Source of the DNA: Thiobacillus sp. | GTDB lineage: Bacteria > Pseudomonadota > Gammaproteobacteria > Burkholderiales > Thiobacillaceae | Assembly (NCBI GenBank): GCA_016124745.1 | Contig: WGNC01000004.1 | Coordinates: 1-64,000 of the forward strand | DNA length: 64,000 bases | Direction of reading: 5' to 3' | Part shown: positions 1-8,827 of the stretch, one piece after another | How positions within the stretch are numbered: position 1 is the first letter of the stretch | Layout of the letters: each line of letters starts with the position of its first letter | The notes under the pieces: model-generated | The model's database searches: none | Told to the model about the DNA's origin: nothing | What the model saw: the letters and a program-made list of their open reading frames with translations, nothing else | Position numbers and translations under genes: made by a program

Positions 1-19
1 GCCGAGGCTCGCTGCTCAT
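1..19 (-). CDS. Partial gene, first codons only (next gene of the Memo/AMMECR1 locus)
   Basis: An ATG at 19-17 overlaps the TGA of the 33-codon frame before it, in an ATGA arrangement. Only MSSEPR and one further base are inside the window. In genomes with Memo and AMMECR1 genes the next partner is often a radical-SAM enzyme (AmmeMemoRadiSam system). That identity is a guess from context; nothing in these 19 bases proves it. Confidence 0.3.
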
Positions 20-117
20 GCAGTCACCTCATCAAGGAATACGGGACCGACATCGGACAGTGCGTCGGTGACGGCCGCATTCGCGGGCGCTCGCACGTGC
101 CGAGGCTCGCTGCTCAT
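16..117 (-). CDS. Possible 33-residue ORF between the Memo-AMMECR1 gene and the next gene
   Basis: The frame starts at an ATG that overlaps the stop of the Memo-AMMECR1 gene (ATGA) and ends at a TGA that overlaps a second ATG (again ATGA). The peptide begins MSSEPRHVRAPANAAV and shows no domain or membrane segment. The next gene begins with the same six residues because a 20-bp repeat carries both starts. It may be a leader peptide that couples translation, or a leftover of a duplicated 5' end. Confidence 0.35.
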   Translation of the reverse strand: MSSEPRHVRAPANAAVTDALSDVGPVFLDEVTA

Positions 118-1472
118 GCGGCACCCTCTTTCCATTTGCTGACGGTATAGCGCGACAGGCGCACCTGCTCGGCCCAGAAGTCCATCGACAGGCCGGCCTT
201 GCGTTTCAGGTGCGCGAGAAATTCGGCGGGGTTCGGCAACTGCTCCCACACCTGCGGCAGGAAAGTGCTGCGGTAGTGGCCGTACTCCAGCACCACGCCG
301 TCGACGCTCGGCCGCAGGCGTGCGAGCGCGTCTGCCTCGCTCGCCACGAGCAGCGGCTCGGCAGGCGAGAGCAGCGACACCTCGACACGGATATCTTCGA
401 ACTCGTCACGCGATAGCGGCATGAACCGCGGGTCGCGAAAGGCCGCTGCGACTGCATTTTCCCGCACGTCCTCCCCCAGCGGACGATGCGCCTCGAGCGT
501 GCCGATGCAGCCGCGCAACTCGCCCTGACGAGTGAGGGTCACGAAGGTGGCACCGGGTTCATCCAGCCACTCGGCATGCGCAGGTGGCGGAATCCGCTGC
601 CCCAGCTTCGACCCAATTTCTGATCGCGCCAGTTTCAGCAGGGTGGCGCCCTTGTCCGCATCCGGCTGGTCTGCCTCGTGCCGGGCCGTGAAAGCGAAGG
701 CCGCATAGCCGACCACCCGCTCCGGGTCCCCGGCGGTATCACTGGAGTTGCGCACATCGAGCACCTCCGGATGCAGTCCGTGCCGCCCGGCCGCCAGTAA
801 AAGGCCATTGACCGGCGTCGCGCCGCAGGCCTGTTCGTGATTGATATGCGCATTCAGCGCCAGGATGGCATCGACGGTGCCGCCATCCACCTTGCGGGCC
901 AGCGCATCGGGCAGGAAATGCGACAGGTCGGAACTGATCACGATGAGCGTTTCGTCGCCGCCCCATACCTGCTCCAGCACCTCGGCCACCTCGTCGGCAG
1001 TGGCCTCGCCCACCGCCAGCGGCAGCAACTGGAAATCGCCCAGCACCTGCTGCAGGAAAGGCAACTGCACTTCGAGTGAATGTTCCATCTGGTGCGCAGC
1101 AGCGCTTCGGGTCACCTGTGGCAGACCGGCCACGCGTTGCATGCCTTCGCGGTCGAGCGGAATCTCGCCGAGCGGGGTGGCGAAGCGGTCGGCCTCGGGC
1201 AGCGCCAGGCCGCGCACGTAGACGCGATGGGTCGGGCCGAGCAGTACCACGCGGCGAATGCGGTCGCGCAGGCCGCCCAGTTGTCCATACGCACTGGCAG
1301 CGACAGGACCGGAATAGATGTAGCCGGCGTGCGGCACGATCAGCGCCTTGGGCGCAGGCGCAAGTTTGGCCGGCGTGGCACTCGCAAGCAGTGCACTCAG
1401 GGTCTGCCTCAGTTTGGCGGGATTTTCCGGATAGAACAGGCCGGCTACGGCGGCGGGTCGGGTGGTATGCAT
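114..1472 (-). CDS. AmmeMemoRadiSam system protein: Memo domain fused to AMMECR1 domain
   Basis: This 452-residue two-domain protein has a Memo-like domain at about residues 1-265, recognised by RPAAVAGLFYP, IVPHAGYIYSG, EHSLEVQLPFL and ISSDLSHF. Memo resembles extradiol dioxygenases and its conserved His residues bind metal. An AMMECR1 domain follows at about 275-450 with RGCIGTLEAHRPL and AFRDPRFMPL. In prokaryotes these domains co-occur with a radical-SAM enzyme as the AmmeMemoRadiSam system, whose reaction is not settled. A GAGGAA motif lies about 8 bases before the ATG. The stop overlaps the next small frame by ATGA, so the downstream genes are probably coupled. The fusion is seen in the sequence; the function is unknown. 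Confidence 0.92.
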   Translation of the reverse strand: MHTTRPAAVAGLFYPENPAKLRQTLSALLASATPAKLAPAPKALIVPHAGYIYSGPVAASAYGQLGGLRDRIRRVVLLGPTHRVYVRGLALPEADRFATPLGEIPLDREGMQRVAGLPQVTRSAAAHQMEHSLEVQLPFLQQVLGDFQLLPLAVGEATADEVAEVLEQVWGGDETLIVISSDLSHFLPDALARKVDGGTVDAILALNAHINHEQACGATPVNGLLLAAGRHGLHPEVLDVRNSSDTAGDPERVVGYAAFAFTARHEADQPDADKGATLLKLARSEIGSKLGQRIPPPAHAEWLDEPGATFVTLTRQGELRGCIGTLEAHRPLGEDVRENAVAAAFRDPRFMPLSRDEFEDIRVEVSLLSPAEPLLVASEADALARLRPSVDGVVLEYGHYRSTFLPQVWEQLPNPAEFLAHLKRKAGLSMDFWAEQVRLSRYTVSKWKEGAA

Positions 1473-1561
1473 GCTGTATTCCTCAATGATTTCCTTATTA
1501 AATGTGGGGGAAATACAGAGGTTTCAAGGGCTTCTGCAGAATTGTCTGGTTGAGTGGGCAC

Positions 1562-3400
1562 TCAGCGCCGCAAGAAGCGATCCGGCGCAATCGCCCGCAT
1601 CAGGTCGGCTTCGAGCGGCAGGGGCTGCCGCGTCATGCGGTCCGCCAGCGCTTCGCCCAGCAGACCCGCCCATACGACCCCGCGCGAGGCATAGCCGGCC
1701 GCCACATACAGCCCCGGGTGCCTGCCAACCGAGCCCACGATCGGCAGCCGGTCCGGCAGGGTGGCGCGCAGCGACGCGCGCCCGCTCACGGCGACTGCAT
1801 CGAAACTCCGGGCCGCGCCGGGCAGGATGGCTTCCAGCCGTGCCAGATTGACGACATCGCTTTCCCGGCGCGGGGCGGTGTCCTCGTCATCATGTTCGTA
1901 GGTGGCGCCGACCAGCGGCTGGAACGGCCCCGGGGCCACGTAGCCTTCGCGCGAGATCACCCGCCGCAGCTGCGGCAGGCTGCCGGCCGGCAACTGCGTG
2001 ACCTGCCCGCGCACGGTATGGAGCGGCCAGGCCTGGTCGGGCGCCAGCTGCAGGGCATCGCGCGCGTTCGCCAGCACCACGGCGTCGGCCTCGATCAGCA
2101 CGCTGCCCATGCGATCCAGCACATGCCAGCCCGCTGCCGTGGCCTGCAAGCGTGTCGCGGTGCAACCGCTATGCAAGCGTATCGCCGGGTGGTCGAGCCA
2201 GGCACGGCACAGGCTCGACGGCACCACCCAGCCCGCGGTCGAATAAAACACGCCGGGCGAGGCGAGCGGCCAGTTCGCCAGTTCGCTCGCCTCGCCCACC
2301 TCCACCCAACGTGCGAAATCAGCTGGTGGTGCGGTGTCCGCCAGCGCCTGCCATTGCTTCGTCGCAGCGTCGCTGTCCCTGGCCAGATGCAGTACGCCGC
2401 AGCGCGACCATTCCACCGCTTCGCCCTTTATACCCGCCAGGGTAAGCGCGGCCCATGCCCGCAGATCATGCAGAAATGCCGCCCGCGTCAGACGCGTGGC
2501 AAAATTGTCGTCGCGCGAAATCAGCGGGCGGAATACCGCCACCGGATTGCCTGACGCCGCCTGCGCCGGTGCACCGGCTCGCTCGATCACGCTCACGGCG
2601 ACCTCGCGCTGCGCCAGCGCGTGCGCCACCGCCGATCCGGCCACCCCGGCGCCAATGACCGCAACATGCCGTGGCAAGGCGGGTTCGGGCAGGCGGGTTC
2701 GGGCTTCAAAACGCGCCGTCAGGCAATGCCGCTTGCGGCCATAGCCTGCGCGCTTTTCGCAGACGAAACCGGCGCGCTGCAGTCCCTCGCGGACCGGCGC
2801 GGCCACCGTGTAGGTCGCCGCCACCGCGCCGGAGCGGGCCAGCCGCGCCAGTTCGCGGAACAGTCCGGGCTGCCACATGTCGGCGTTGCTGTCGGGCGCA
2901 AAGCCGTCCAGATAAAAGGCGTCCACCCCCGCCTGCACCTGCGGCATGCAGTCGTGCACATCGCCCAGCATCAGGGTCAGCTGCACGCGGCCGCCATCGA
3001 GCGCGATGCGGTGAAACCCCGGCGTCAGCGTCGGCCAGTTCGCCAGCAGTTCACTTGAGAGAGCGGCGAATTCAGGCCATTGCGCATGCAGGCGCGCCAG
3101 GTCGGCGGCCTGGAACGGATGCTTCTCCACCGACAGGAAATGCAGCCGGGCAGGACGCGCCGGGTCGGCCTGCCACGCCGCCCAGGTCGTCATAAAATTC
3201 AGCCCGGTGCCAAAGCCGGTTTCCAGAACGACGAAGCCTGCCCGCCCAGCCCAGGCAGCCGGCAGACCGCATCCCTGCAGGAAGACATGGTGCGCCTGCC
3301 CCATTGCGCCGTCGGCAGAGTGATAGATATCGCCATAGGCGGCGGAATACGGGACGCCGTCCCTGAATTCCAGCTGGGCGGGGAAGATAGTTTTCAGCAC
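1562..3400 (-). CDS. mnmC: Bifunctional tRNA U34 modification enzyme MnmC
   Basis: The 612-residue cytoplasmic protein matches MnmC, which completes 5-methylaminomethyl-2-thiouridine at the tRNA wobble position. Residues 1-240 are the SAM-dependent methyltransferase half (VLETGFGTGLNF, DAFYLDGFAPDSNADMW). Residues 245-610 are the FAD-dependent oxidoreductase half that removes the carboxymethyl group, with the dinucleotide-binding VAVIGAGVAGSAVAHAL and the SGNPVAVFRPLISRDDNF motif. The start is a GTG; length agrees with the family. It is transcribed away from the exporter operon at 3447 and lies 90 bases upstream of the Memo gene. Both activities look intact. Confidence 0.93.
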   Translation of the reverse strand: MLKTIFPAQLEFRDGVPYSAAYGDIYHSADGAMGQAHHVFLQGCGLPAAWAGRAGFVVLETGFGTGLNFMTTWAAWQADPARPARLHFLSVEKHPFQAADLARLHAQWPEFAALSSELLANWPTLTPGFHRIALDGGRVQLTLMLGDVHDCMPQVQAGVDAFYLDGFAPDSNADMWQPGLFRELARLARSGAVAATYTVAAPVREGLQRAGFVCEKRAGYGRKRHCLTARFEARTRLPEPALPRHVAVIGAGVAGSAVAHALAQREVAVSVIERAGAPAQAASGNPVAVFRPLISRDDNFATRLTRAAFLHDLRAWAALTLAGIKGEAVEWSRCGVLHLARDSDAATKQWQALADTAPPADFARWVEVGEASELANWPLASPGVFYSTAGWVVPSSLCRAWLDHPAIRLHSGCTATRLQATAAGWHVLDRMGSVLIEADAVVLANARDALQLAPDQAWPLHTVRGQVTQLPAGSLPQLRRVISREGYVAPGPFQPLVGATYEHDDEDTAPRRESDVVNLARLEAILPGAARSFDAVAVSGRASLRATLPDRLPIVGSVGRHPGLYVAAGYASRGVVWAGLLGEALADRMTRQPLPLEADLMRAIAPDRFLRR

Positions 3401-3446
3401 ACCCGGATGTTACATTGGGCCGGTTCACCGCTGTCCGATCCTGATC

Positions 3447-4616
3447 ATGCCCAAACCCAAAACCTGGCTTCGTCTTGTTTCCGTCTTGCTGATCGTGGCC
3501 GCGTTGGTCTACGCGGGCTGGCATTTCACCCGGCCGCAGCCGCCCGAAGTCGAACTCGCCACCATCGAACGCGGCACGGTGGAATCCACCGTGGTCAATA
3601 CCCGCGCCGGCACCATCAAGGCCTGCCGCCGCGCCAAGCTGGCGCCGGCCGCGGGCGGCCAGATCGTGAAGCTGTGGGTGAAGGAAGGTGATCGCGTGAA
3701 GGCCGGGCAGCCGCTGCTGGAACTGTGGAATCGCGACCTCACCGCGCAGCGCGATCTGGCCGCCCGCCAGTTGACCACCAGCGAAGAACGCCGCCGCGAG
3801 GCCTGCATCATGGCCGACACCGCGAAGCGCGAAGCGGAACGCACCGAGAAACTCGCAGCCAAGGGCTTCGTCAGCCCGCAGAGCGCAGAAAATGCCCGCG
3901 CCGAAGCGCGCGCGCGCCAGGCCAACTGCGATGCAGTGACCGCCGACGTCAAGCGTGCCCAGGCACAAATCAACGTGACCGCGGCGGGACTCGAACGCAC
4001 CACGCTCAATGCGCCGTTCGCCGGCATCGTGGCGCTGGTCACCGGCGAGGTTGGCGAATACGCCACGCCGTCGCCTCCCGGCATCCCGACCCCGCCGGCG
4101 GTCGACCTCATCGACGACAGCTGCCTCTATGTGAGCGCCCCGATGGACGAAGTCGATGCTCCCAGGATCAAGCCCGGCCTGCCCGCGCGCATCACGCTGG
4201 ACGCAATGCCTGGCGTGACTTTTTCCGGCAAGGTGCGACGCGTTGCGCCGTACGTGACCGAAGTGGAGAAGCAGGCCCGCACCGTCGATGTCGAAGCCGA
4301 TTTCGACACACCACCCAAGCAGGTTTTGCTGGTCGGCTACAGTGCCGATGTGGAAGTCGTCATCGAACGTCGCGACGACGTGCCGCGCGTGCCGACACAG
4401 GCGATCCAGCAGGACGGGACGGTGCTGGTACTGGGCGCCGACGACAGGCTGGAAGCGCGCAAGCTGCAAACCGGGCTGGCCAACTGGGCGTTCACGGAAA
4501 TCGTTAGCGGCCTGACCGCCGGCGACCGGGTGCTGCTGTCGTTCGACCAGGAGAACGTGAAAGCGGGCGTCAAGGTAAAGCCCAATACCCAAAAGGGTAT
4601 AAAAGCCGCTCCATGA
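3447..4616 (+). CDS. Periplasmic adaptor (membrane fusion) subunit of an ABC/MacAB-like exporter
   Basis: This 389-residue protein has one N-terminal membrane anchor (about 8-27, VSVLLIVAALVYAGW). A biotinyl-lipoyl-like half follows (LAPAAGGQIVKLWVKEGDRV), then a helical hairpin rich in Ala, Glu and Arg (about 95-185), the second lipoyl half (LNAPFAGIVALVTGEVGEY) and a beta-barrel region. This is the MacA/HlyD layout: it bridges the inner-membrane transporter to an outer-membrane channel. It shares a 4-base ATGA overlap with the ATPase gene at 4613, so it belongs to the ABC system that follows rather than to an RND pump. The exported substrate cannot be read from the sequence. Confidence 0.88.
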   Translation: MPKPKTWLRLVSVLLIVAALVYAGWHFTRPQPPEVELATIERGTVESTVVNTRAGTIKACRRAKLAPAAGGQIVKLWVKEGDRVKAGQPLLELWNRDLTAQRDLAARQLTTSEERRREACIMADTAKREAERTEKLAAKGFVSPQSAENARAEARARQANCDAVTADVKRAQAQINVTAAGLERTTLNAPFAGIVALVTGEVGEYATPSPPGIPTPPAVDLIDDSCLYVSAPMDEVDAPRIKPGLPARITLDAMPGVTFSGKVRRVAPYVTEVEKQARTVDVEADFDTPPKQVLLVGYSADVEVVIERRDDVPRVPTQAIQQDGTVLVLGADDRLEARKLQTGLANWAFTEIVSGLTAGDRVLLSFDQENVKAGVKVKPNTQKGIKAAP

Positions 4617-5284
4617 TCCGCCTCTCAGCGATCACGCGCGTGTTCCACATGGGCGACCAGGAAGTTCGCGCGCTCAGCAATATCAGCCTCGAGATCGGAT
4701 CGGGCGAGTATGTCTCCATCATGGGTCCGTCCGGCTCCGGCAAATCCACGCTGCTGAACGTCGTCGGGCTGCTCGACCGACCCGACAGCGGCCGCTACGA
4801 ACTCGACGGCACCGATGTCACCGTGCTGTCCGAGACCGAACAGGCACGCGTGCGGCGGGAAAAGATCGGCTTCGTATTCCAGTCGTTTCACCTGGTGCCG
4901 CGCCTGACCGCGGCCGAGAACATCGAACTGCCACTGATGCTCGAAGGCATCCCTCCGGCCCACCGAAAATCGCAGGTCGACGCAGCTCTCGACGCCTTCG
5001 ACCTGCGCGACCGCGCCCATCACCGGCCGTCCGAACTGTCCGGCGGGCAACGCCAGCGCGTGGCGATCGCGCGCGCCACGATCCTCAAGCCCACCGCCCT
5101 GCTGGCGGACGAGCCGACCGGCAACCTCGATCACCGCATCGGTGGCGAAGTCATGGCGCTGCTGGAAGGGCTCCACCATGCGGGCACCACGCTGATCGTC
5201 GTCACCCACGACCGCGAACTGGGCGCGCGCGCGCATCGCCACATCGCCATGCGCGACGGCGAAATCGTCGGGGATCAAAGATGA
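4613..5284 (+). CDS. ABC transporter ATP-binding subunit (MacB/LolD type)
   Basis: This 223-residue ATPase has Walker [10 protein letters not shown] (about 39-47), a Q-loop at [11 protein letters not shown], the signature [14 protein letters not shown], Walker [13 protein letters not shown] and a switch histidine in VVTHDRE. These are the features of the LolD/MacB ATPase family that works with FtsX-like permeases. Its start overlaps the adaptor stop by ATGA. The permease genes follow only after a 223-base spacer that holds a palindromic repeat, unlike the tight coupling elsewhere in the operon. Confidence 0.93.
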   Translation: MIRLSAITRVFHMGDQEVRALSNISLEIGSGEYVSIMGPSGSGKSTLLNVVGLLDRPDSGRYELDGTDVTVLSETEQARVRREKIGFVFQSFHLVPRLTAAENIELPLMLEGIPPAHRKSQVDAALDAFDLRDRAHHRPSELSGGQRQRVAIARATILKPTALLADEPTGNLDHRIGGEVMALLEGLHHAGTTLIVVTHDRELGARAHRHIAMRDGEIVGDQR

Positions 5285-5507
5285 AGCCCATTCCCGCGCG
5301 GTCAGAGCCACACGAAGAACAAACAAGCGTGCGGCTTCGTCAAGGCGCTCCTGAGCAAAGTCGACGGACTCAACCGGAACAGTGTTGGGATTGTAAACAC
5401 GCAAATGGCGACACCATCAGGCCGTTCGCCCTGAGCCCTTCGACTTCGCTCAGGACGGGCTTGTCCAAGGGCAAACTTCTGCTCAACTGCGACTCCCGGT
5501 TGCTGCA
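5285..5507. other. Spacer with a dispersed palindromic repeat between ATPase and permease genes
   Basis: These 223 bases have no convincing gene. A palindromic unit at about 5424-5475 (GTTCGCCCTGAGCCCTTCGA, then CTCAGGACGGGCTTGTCC) belongs to the family also seen in hdrB and upstream of hisG. A worn second unit may lie near 5335-5375. Short open frames here encode only the repeat and are not genes. Confidence 0.7.
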
Positions 5508-6710
5508 ATGAACCTGCGCGACACGCTGGCCCTCTCCTTCGAAACCGTGGTGAGCTACCGCACCCGTTCGCTGCTCATCGTGCTGGCGATGGCGCTTGGG
5601 GTGGCGGCCGTGGTGGTACTCACCGCCCTGGGCGACGGCGCCCGGCGCTACGTGGTAGGGCAGTTTTCCTCGCTCGGCACCAATCTCGTGATCGTCTTTC
5701 CGGGCCGTGCCGAAACCGCGGGCGGCTTTCCCGGTGCGGCGCTCGGCCAGACACCGCGCGACCTGACGCTGGAGGATGCCCGTTTCGTCGGCCATCTGCC
5801 GCAGGTCCGGCGTCTGGCCCCCCTCAATGTGGGCGTTGCCGAACTCACTTCCGGCGGGCGCCTGCGCGAAGTGACGGTGCTCGGCAGCACGGCGGAACTG
5901 CTGCCGATCCGGCACATGAAGCTGGCGCAAGGCAGTTTTCTCGCGCACGGTTCGGAGCGCAGCGCGCAGATCGTCCTGGGCAGCCAGCTTGCACGCGAAT
6001 TCTTTCCCGACGGCAACGTGGTCGGACAGCGCATCCGGCTGGGCGACAGCCGTTTCATGGTGTCGGGCGTGCTCGCCAGCCAGGGCGAGTCGATGGGGTT
6101 CAATACCGATGAAATCGTCATCATCCCGATCGACTATGCGCAGGAAATGTTCAACACCTCCTCGCTGTTCCGCATCCTGATCGAGGCACGCAGCCGCAAC
6201 ACCATCGAGCCCGCGAAGGCGGCGATCCGCCACGCCTTGAAGCTGCGCCACGACGGCGAGGACGATGTGACCGTCATCACCCAGGACGCGGTGCTCGCCA
6301 CGTTCGACCGCATCCTGCGCGCGCTGACGCTGGGCGTGGCAGGCATCGCCGCGATCAGCCTGGCCGTGGCCGGGATCCTGGTGATGAACGTGATGCTGGT
6401 GGCCGTGGCCCAGCGCACCTCGGAAATCGGCCTGCTGAAAGCCATCGGCGCCCCCGCGGCGGATATCCGCCGCCTGTTTTTTGCCGAAGCACTCTGGCTG
6501 TCGCTCGCGGGCGGCGCCATCGGCTTTGCACTGGGACACGCAGGCGCCCTGATGATCCGCCTCGCCTATCCTGTTCTCCCTGCCTGGCCGCCGGCCTGGG
6601 CCAGTGTCGCGGGCGTCGCCACCGCGCTCATCACCGGCATCCTCGCCAGCCTGCTGCCCGCCGCGCGTGCGGCACGGCTCGACCCCGTTCTTGCGCTGAG
6701 CGGAAAATGA
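5508..6710 (+). CDS. ABC transporter permease, MacB/FtsX family (first of two)
   Basis: The 400-residue protein has the MacB layout. An N-terminal transmembrane helix (about 20-42, SLLIVLAMALGVAAVVVL) is followed by a large periplasmic core domain (about 45-265) and three C-terminal helices of the FtsX domain (about 280-395). The FtsX domain includes VAQRTSEIGLLKAIGAP, typical of the family, and ends in the usual ARLDPVLALSGK. It lacks an ATPase domain, which is the separate gene at 4613. Its stop overlaps the second permease by ATGA. The two permeases are similar in plan but clearly different in sequence, which suggests a heterodimeric channel. Confidence 0.9.
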   Translation: MNLRDTLALSFETVVSYRTRSLLIVLAMALGVAAVVVLTALGDGARRYVVGQFSSLGTNLVIVFPGRAETAGGFPGAALGQTPRDLTLEDARFVGHLPQVRRLAPLNVGVAELTSGGRLREVTVLGSTAELLPIRHMKLAQGSFLAHGSERSAQIVLGSQLAREFFPDGNVVGQRIRLGDSRFMVSGVLASQGESMGFNTDEIVIIPIDYAQEMFNTSSLFRILIEARSRNTIEPAKAAIRHALKLRHDGEDDVTVITQDAVLATFDRILRALTLGVAGIAAISLAVAGILVMNVMLVAVAQRTSEIGLLKAIGAPAADIRRLFFAEALWLSLAGGAIGFALGHAGALMIRLAYPVLPAWPPAWASVAGVATALITGILASLLPAARAARLDPVLALSGK

Positions 6711-7906
6711 AGATTGCCGACATCCTCCGCTTCGCCCTGCATGCCCTTACCGCGCATCGGCTGCGCACCTTCCTGTCCGCCCTGGGCGTCGCCGTGGGCA
6801 TCGCCGCCGTGATTCTGCTCACCTCGATCGGCGACGGCATCCATCAATTCGTGCTGGCCGAATTCACCCAGTTCGGCACCAACATCATCAACATCAGTCC
6901 GGGAAAAGTCAGCACGCACGGCGGCTCGGTCGGCGCCATCGGCAGCGCGCGGCTGCTGACGATCGAAGATGCGCTGGCCCTGCAGACCTCGCGTTACGCG
7001 CAATACACCAATGCCGGTGTGATGGGCAACGCGGAAATCCGCGCCCACGGCCGCAGCCGGCGCGTGACGGTTTACGGCGAAGGACCGGATTTTTCCCGCG
7101 CCTTCAACATGCATGTGGCGATCGGCCAGTTCCTCCCCACGGACGATCCGCGCAATCCGCGTGCCTATGCCGTGCTGGGCGCCAAGGTGCGCAGCGAACT
7201 GTTCGGCAGCGCCAATCCGCTCGGCGCCACCCTGCAGGTCGGGGCCTCGCGTTTCCGGGTGATCGGCGTCATGGCGCCCAAGGGCCAGGTACTGGGCTTC
7301 GACCTCGACGACACCGTCTACATTCCGACCGCGCGCGCGCTGGAAGTCTTCAACCGCGAGGGGGTGATGGAAATCCACATCGCCTACCTTCCAGGCTCGC
7401 CACTCAAGGCCGTGGTCGACGACGCCAAACGCATCCTGATCGCGCGCCACGGCCGCGAGGATTTCACGCTGACGCCGCAGCAGCAGATGCTCGACACGCT
7501 CAGCACGGTGCTCGACGTGCTGACCTTCGCCGTCGCCGTACTCGGCGGCATCTCCCTGCTGGTGGGAGCGGTCGGCATGGTCACGCTGATGCATATTGCC
7601 GTGGCCGAGCGCGTCTCCGAGATCGGGCTGCTGACCGCCTTGGGCGCAACCCGGGCGCGCATCCGCACCCTGTTCCTGATGGAATCGACCGTGCTGTCCA
7701 CTTTGGGCGGTCTCGGCGGACTGGCCATCGGCGCCGGCATCGCCTGGTTGCTGAAAACCACCGTGAGCGGCCTGCCGGTCAACACGCCGTGGGATTACGC
7801 ATTCGGTGCCCTGCTGGTGTCGGTGCTGATCGGCCTGGCAGCGGGCGTTGTCCCCGCCATGCGCGCTGCCCGGCTCAACCCGGTGGATGCGTTGCGCGAC
7901 GAATAG
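6707..7906 (+). CDS. ABC transporter permease, MacB/FtsX family (second of two)
   Basis: The 399-residue protein has the same layout as its upstream neighbour: first helix at about 18-40 (TFLSALGVAVGIAAVILL), a periplasmic MacB core domain, and three FtsX helices with VAERVSEIGLLTALGAT and the closing ARLNPVDALRDE. An ATGA overlap at 6707-6710 couples it to the first permease. With the adaptor (3447) and ATPase (4613) it completes a four-gene exporter. An outer-membrane partner is not encoded beside it; the TolC-family proteins elsewhere in the window are candidates, but this is a guess. Confidence 0.9.
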   Translation: MKIADILRFALHALTAHRLRTFLSALGVAVGIAAVILLTSIGDGIHQFVLAEFTQFGTNIINISPGKVSTHGGSVGAIGSARLLTIEDALALQTSRYAQYTNAGVMGNAEIRAHGRSRRVTVYGEGPDFSRAFNMHVAIGQFLPTDDPRNPRAYAVLGAKVRSELFGSANPLGATLQVGASRFRVIGVMAPKGQVLGFDLDDTVYIPTARALEVFNREGVMEIHIAYLPGSPLKAVVDDAKRILIARHGREDFTLTPQQQMLDTLSTVLDVLTFAVAVLGGISLLVGAVGMVTLMHIAVAERVSEIGLLTALGATRARIRTLFLMESTVLSTLGGLGGLAIGAGIAWLLKTTVSGLPVNTPWDYAFGALLVSVLIGLAAGVVPAMRAARLNPVDALRDE

Positions 7907-8036
7907 GCAGCGCCGACGGCTGACCGCGTGCGCAAGCGTCAAGGTGGCGGTGTTCGACGGAATCGTTCAGACTCCACCACGGCGCTTGAGCGAATCGTCA
8001 GACACGCTTATCCATAACCTACCCGATGAAGAACGC

Positions 8037-8786
8037 ATGCTCTATCTGAATGACATCCAGGATGGATTCGAAAAAGGAGAATTCGCACTCGAATATCTGC
8101 CCATCGTTTCACTCGATCCCGGTCTGCGCTGTGTCGGCGTGGAGGCGCTGTTGCGCTGGGATCGGCCTGATGGTGTCGTTTACCCTGACGAATTCATTGC
8201 GCTGACCGACAATACGCCGCTGTCGGGGCTGCTCACGTACTGGGTGATCGACCAGGTGGCGACCGAGTTGGGCGACTGGCTCAGAAACGAGGACGGGGTC
8301 ACGCTGCACATCAACGTCCCGCCCGAAATCCTCGGGCGCGGCGGGCTCGAGTACACCGCGCGGAAGTCGGGACTCAGCGACTTCCGGCACAAGATCGTCA
8401 TGGAGATCACCGAGCGCGGGCTGCCGGACCAGATGGGGCTGATGGCGCTGGATATCGCCGCCCGTCAGGGCGTCCGCATCGCGATGGATGACGTCAAGAT
8501 CGACCCTGCCAGTGTCCTGATCCTCTCGCGCTGCAATGTGCAGATCATCAAGCTCGACAAGAGCGTCCTGCTCGATCGCGGGGAAGATGGCTCGATGCCG
8601 CGCTGGGCCGAAGCGCTGGCCGTGCTGCTGAAAACCACCGATCTCGAGGTGATCGCCGAGGGAGTGGAGACCGCCGAGCAGATTTCCCTGCTGCAGGCCG
8701 CGGGTGTGCGGCAAGTACAGGGATACTATTTCTCACGCCCCCTGCGGGCGGAGGCCTTTCTCCAGTACTTCATGCTCCACCGCTGA
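8037..8786 (+). CDS. EAL-domain protein (c-di-GMP phosphodiesterase-like, altered loop 6)
   Basis: I start this 249-residue protein at the ATG at 8037, behind a GAAGAA stretch. The open frame extends upstream, but only into the permease gene. It is a stand-alone EAL domain: VEALLRW carries the E-A-L signature, and LHINVPPEIL, VMEITERG, IAMDDVKID, IIKLDKS, VIAEGVET and VQGYYFSRPL follow in the expected order. The usual DDFGTG motif, which shapes the dimer and metal loop, reads DDVKIDPAS here, although both aspartates remain. It may degrade c-di-GMP weakly or act as a c-di-GMP receptor. It has no sensor domain or membrane segment. Confidence 0.85.
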   Translation: MLYLNDIQDGFEKGEFALEYLPIVSLDPGLRCVGVEALLRWDRPDGVVYPDEFIALTDNTPLSGLLTYWVIDQVATELGDWLRNEDGVTLHINVPPEILGRGGLEYTARKSGLSDFRHKIVMEITERGLPDQMGLMALDIAARQGVRIAMDDVKIDPASVLILSRCNVQIIKLDKSVLLDRGEDGSMPRWAEALAVLLKTTDLEVIAEGVETAEQISLLQAAGVRQVQGYYFSRPLRAEAFLQYFMLHR

Positions 8787-8827
8787 TCGATCCGGAATCC
8801 GGGAGCGGCCTCACCCCAAGCAGCCAG

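Larger units (their letters stand above)
1..118. repeat. 20-bp perfect direct repeat spaced 98 bp, each copy carrying an ATGA start
   Basis: Bases 1-20 and 99-118 are identical. Each copy holds, on the minus strand, an ATGAGCAGCGAGCC start signal. The 98-bp spacing is not a multiple of three, so the two starts open different frames. The sequence between the copies is not itself repeated. Confidence 0.85.

Noticed and set aside
3072-4592. A 506-codon open frame on minus, across the mnmC start and the adaptor gene
   Set aside because: Its end is an out-of-frame copy of mnmC and the rest is antisense to the adaptor gene.
5302-5511. Small open frames in the spacer before the first permease
   Set aside because: They encode only palindromic repeat sequence on both strands and lack ribosome sites.
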